Shown in pieces: positions 62,251 through 64,000 of a DNA stretch of 64,000 nt. Each line of letters opens with the position of its first letter. The first letter of the stretch is position 1. The notes under the pieces are model-generated. The model was not told where the DNA came from and did no database searches. It saw only the letters and a list, made by a program, of their open reading frames with translations. Origin of the DNA: JBNAGF01 sp049801055 (GTDB lineage: Bacteria; Pseudomonadota; Alphaproteobacteria; Rhodobacterales; Rhodobacteraceae); assembly GCF_049801055.1 (NCBI RefSeq), contig NZ_JBNAGF010000003.1:186001-250000 (forward strand), given 5' to 3'. The translations under genes and the position numbers were made by a program.

Positions 62251-64000
62251 CTAGTGGGCATCTGCCCAGTTTGATCCTTGCCCGGCATCGACCACAAGCT
62301 TGACGTCCAGCGCCACGGCAGGGTCGGCGGCATTCTCCATTACTGCGCGCGCGGTTTCGACGGTTTCGTCAACGGCTTCTGCCGGAACTTCGAACAGCAA
62401 TTCGTCATGCACCTGCAACAGCATTCGGGCTGGAAGGTGAGAAATCGCACCCGGCATTCGCACCATGGCTCTGCGGATCACGTCTGCGGCGGTTCCTTGA
62501 ATCGGGGCATTGATGGCTGCGCGTTTGGCAAATCCGGCACGCGGCCCCTTGGCGGCGATTTCGGGCGTGTGAATTCTGCGCCCGAACAACGTCTGGACGA
62601 ACCCATGCTCTTTGGCAAATTCGACGGTGTCATCCATGTACCGGCGGATTCCCGGGAACCGCTCAAAGTAGCGGTCGATAAAGCCCTGCGCCTCGGCGCG
62701 TGGAATACGCAGGTTTCGCGCAAGACCGAACCCCGAGATGCCGTAGATCACACCGAAGTTGATGGCCTTGGCTTGCCGCCGGATGTCCGGCGTCATCTCA
62801 TCAAGGGGAACATCGAACATCTCGGATGCGGTCATCGCGTGAATGTCCAACCCGTCCGAGAAAGCCTGTTTCAACGCGTCGATTTCGGCAATATGGGCAA
62901 GGATGCGCAATTCGATCTGCGAATAGTCCAGCGATACTAGAACATTACCGGGCTCAGCCACAAAGGCTTCGCGGATACGGCGGCCCTCTTCGGTGCGAAC
63001 GGGAATGTTTTGAAGGTTCGGGTCAGTCGAAGCCAGGCGGCCCGTGTTGGCCCCGGTGATCGAATAGGACGTATGCACCCGCCCGGTATCGGGATTTATG
63101 TGGGTTTGCAGCGCGTCGGTATAGGTTGATTTCAGTTTGGACAGCTGCCGCCAGTCGAGAACCCGGCGCGGCAACTCGTGCTCCGTTGCCAGATCTTCCA
63201 GAATATCCGCACCGGTGGAATACTTGCCGGTCTTGCCTTTCTTTCCGCCTTCCAATCCCATCTTGTCGAAGAGGATTTCACCCAGCTGCGCCGGAGAGCC
63301 GACGTTGAAACTCTGGCCCGCAAGTTCGTGGATCTCAGCTTCGAGCCCAGCCATCTTTTGCGCAAAGGCATTCGACATGCGTGAGAGCGTTTCGCGGTCC
63401 ACCTTGATCCCATGCATTTCCATCTCGGCTAAAACCGGGATGAGCGGACGCTCGAGGGTTTCGTAAACAGTGGTCACCTGAGCGCGGTGAAGTTGCGGCT
63501 TGAACAGTTGCCAGAGCCTCAGGGTAATGTCGGCATCTTCTGCGGCATAGGCGGTGGCTTCGTCGATCGGAACCTTGTCGAAGGTGATCGCCGACTTGCC
63601 CGAACCCAACAGCGGCTTGATTGGGATCGGCGTGTGGCTGAGGTACCGTTCGGACAAGGTATCCATGCCATGTCCGTGCTCACCACCATGCATGGCGTAG
63701 GACATGAGCATTGTGTCATCGACGGGCGCAACGGCAATGCCAAGCCGGGCAAAGATCTTGGCATCGTACTTCATGTTCTGCCCGATTTTGAGGATCGCAG
63801 GATCTTCCAAAACCGGTTTCAATGCAGCAATCGCATCGTCAACCGGCATCTGTCCTTCTGCCAGTGCGTCCGAGCCAAAAAGATCATCTGCCGCTCCGTC
63901 CCGATGAGTCAGTGGTATGTAGCAGGCCTGTCCCGGTTCCACGCAAAGCGAGATTCCGACCAGATCGGCGATCATCTCGTTCAGGCCTGTGGTCTCGGTA
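62251..64000 (-). CDS. polA: DNA polymerase I (partial, 5' end outside window)
   Basis: The open frame continues to the window edge; 582 codons are visible. At the right edge the frame reads TETTGLNEM, the exo I motif (DTE) of the 3'-5' exonuclease domain with its first Asp cut off by the window. DAKIF...ADITLRLW and motif EDADITL fit the rest of that domain. The polymerase domain has DYSQIELRILAH (motif A), RRQAKAINFGVIYGISGFGLA (motif B, in parts) and QVHDELLFEV (motif C). The missing part should hold the 5'-3' exonuclease. The proofreading motifs appear intact, unlike in some bacterial PolA. Confidence 0.97.
   Translation of the reverse strand, partial: TETTGLNEMIADLVGISLCVEPGQACYIPLTHRDGAADDLFGSDALAEGQMPVDDAIAALKPVLEDPAILKIGQNMKYDAKIFARLGIAVAPVDDTMLMSYAMHGGEHGHGMDTLSERYLSHTPIPIKPLLGSGKSAITFDKVPIDEATAYAAEDADITLRLWQLFKPQLHRAQVTTVYETLERPLIPVLAEMEMHGIKVDRETLSRMSNAFAQKMAGLEAEIHELAGQSFNVGSPAQLGEILFDKMGLEGGKKGKTGKYSTGADILEDLATEHELPRRVLDWRQLSKLKSTYTDALQTHINPDTGRVHTSYSITGANTGRLASTDPNLQNIPVRTEEGRRIREAFVAEPGNVLVSLDYSQIELRILAHIAEIDALKQAFSDGLDIHAMTASEMFDVPLDEMTPDIRRQAKAINFGVIYGISGFGLARNLRIPRAEAQGFIDRYFERFPGIRRYMDDTVEFAKEHGFVQTLFGRRIHTPEIAAKGPRAGFAKRAAINAPIQGTAADVIRRAMVRMPGAISHLPARMLLQVHDELLFEVPAEAVDETVETARAVMENAADPAVALDVKLVVDAGQGSNWADAH

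Noticed and set aside
62208..62254. CTAGCGC / GCGCTAG inverted repeat around the polA stop
   Set aside because: The arms are 7 bases with about 33 bases between them; too weak to call a terminator, although the TTTTTT inside may help termination of the DUF2798 gene.

Overview
The window is a GC-rich, gene-dense chromosomal segment that looks like a marine alphaproteobacterium of the Rhodobacteraceae (Roseobacter group). The main pointers are a cytochrome c2 very like that of Rhodobacter, a two-domain ALDH16-type aldehyde dehydrogenase of a kind known from this family, a paired bacterial saccharopine pathway, a nuclease-type MutL, and many short ATGA/GTGA gene overlaps. I assign the family by inference from these proteins; no rRNA marker is present. 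I see no rRNA, tRNA, CRISPR array, insertion sequence or phage gene. No stretch without a gene exceeds about 210 bases.

Layout. 1-149: tail of an M16-type peptidase gene, followed by a strong nested hairpin. 258-4684 (minus): deoC, a DUF1272 zinc-ribbon protein, an ALDH16 aldehyde dehydrogenase and an SDR reductase form a tightly packed operon that fits deoxyribose and acetaldehyde catabolism. 4798-8788 (plus): a SitABCD/TroABCD-type metal ABC importer whose promoter carries two tandem Fur-family boxes. 8866-12496 (plus): mutL, rmuC and a DUF3775 protein. 12606-16097 (minus): two saccharopine-pathway enzymes, a glutathione S-transferase-like protein and a histidine phosphatase. 16201-21478: trhO (minus), then pncA, a membrane hybrid histidine kinase and pncB (plus), which form an NAD-salvage island.

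21497-29049 (minus) is the most unusual region. It is a dipeptide/opine-type ABC importer operon (binding protein, two permeases, a fused double ATPase and an aldehyde dehydrogenase) with a prokaryotic pentameric ligand-gated ion channel (Cys-loop receptor homologue) inserted between the binding protein and the permeases. An intrinsic terminator lies directly after the binding protein gene. The arrangement suggests a receptor channel that senses the same compound the ABC system imports.

29228-43789 holds metabolic and housekeeping genes: panB-panC, a PhzS-like FAD monooxygenase, idi, cycA, a P1/S58 peptidase, an SDR, arfB, a YhhQ-type queuosine-precursor transporter, a coupled MFS-mepA-phytase-like operon, a 4HBT thioesterase, a YggT protein, recQ and yaaA. 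43833-53673 has a soluble hybrid kinase with two receivers, divergent from an alpha-2-macroglobulin/pbpC pair. 53717-61042 is an envelope-type cluster of MoxR ATPase, DUF58, DUF4159 and a GATase/vWA-like membrane protein, divergent from DUF1285. The right end carries hyi, a DUF2798 protein and a truncated polA that runs off the window.
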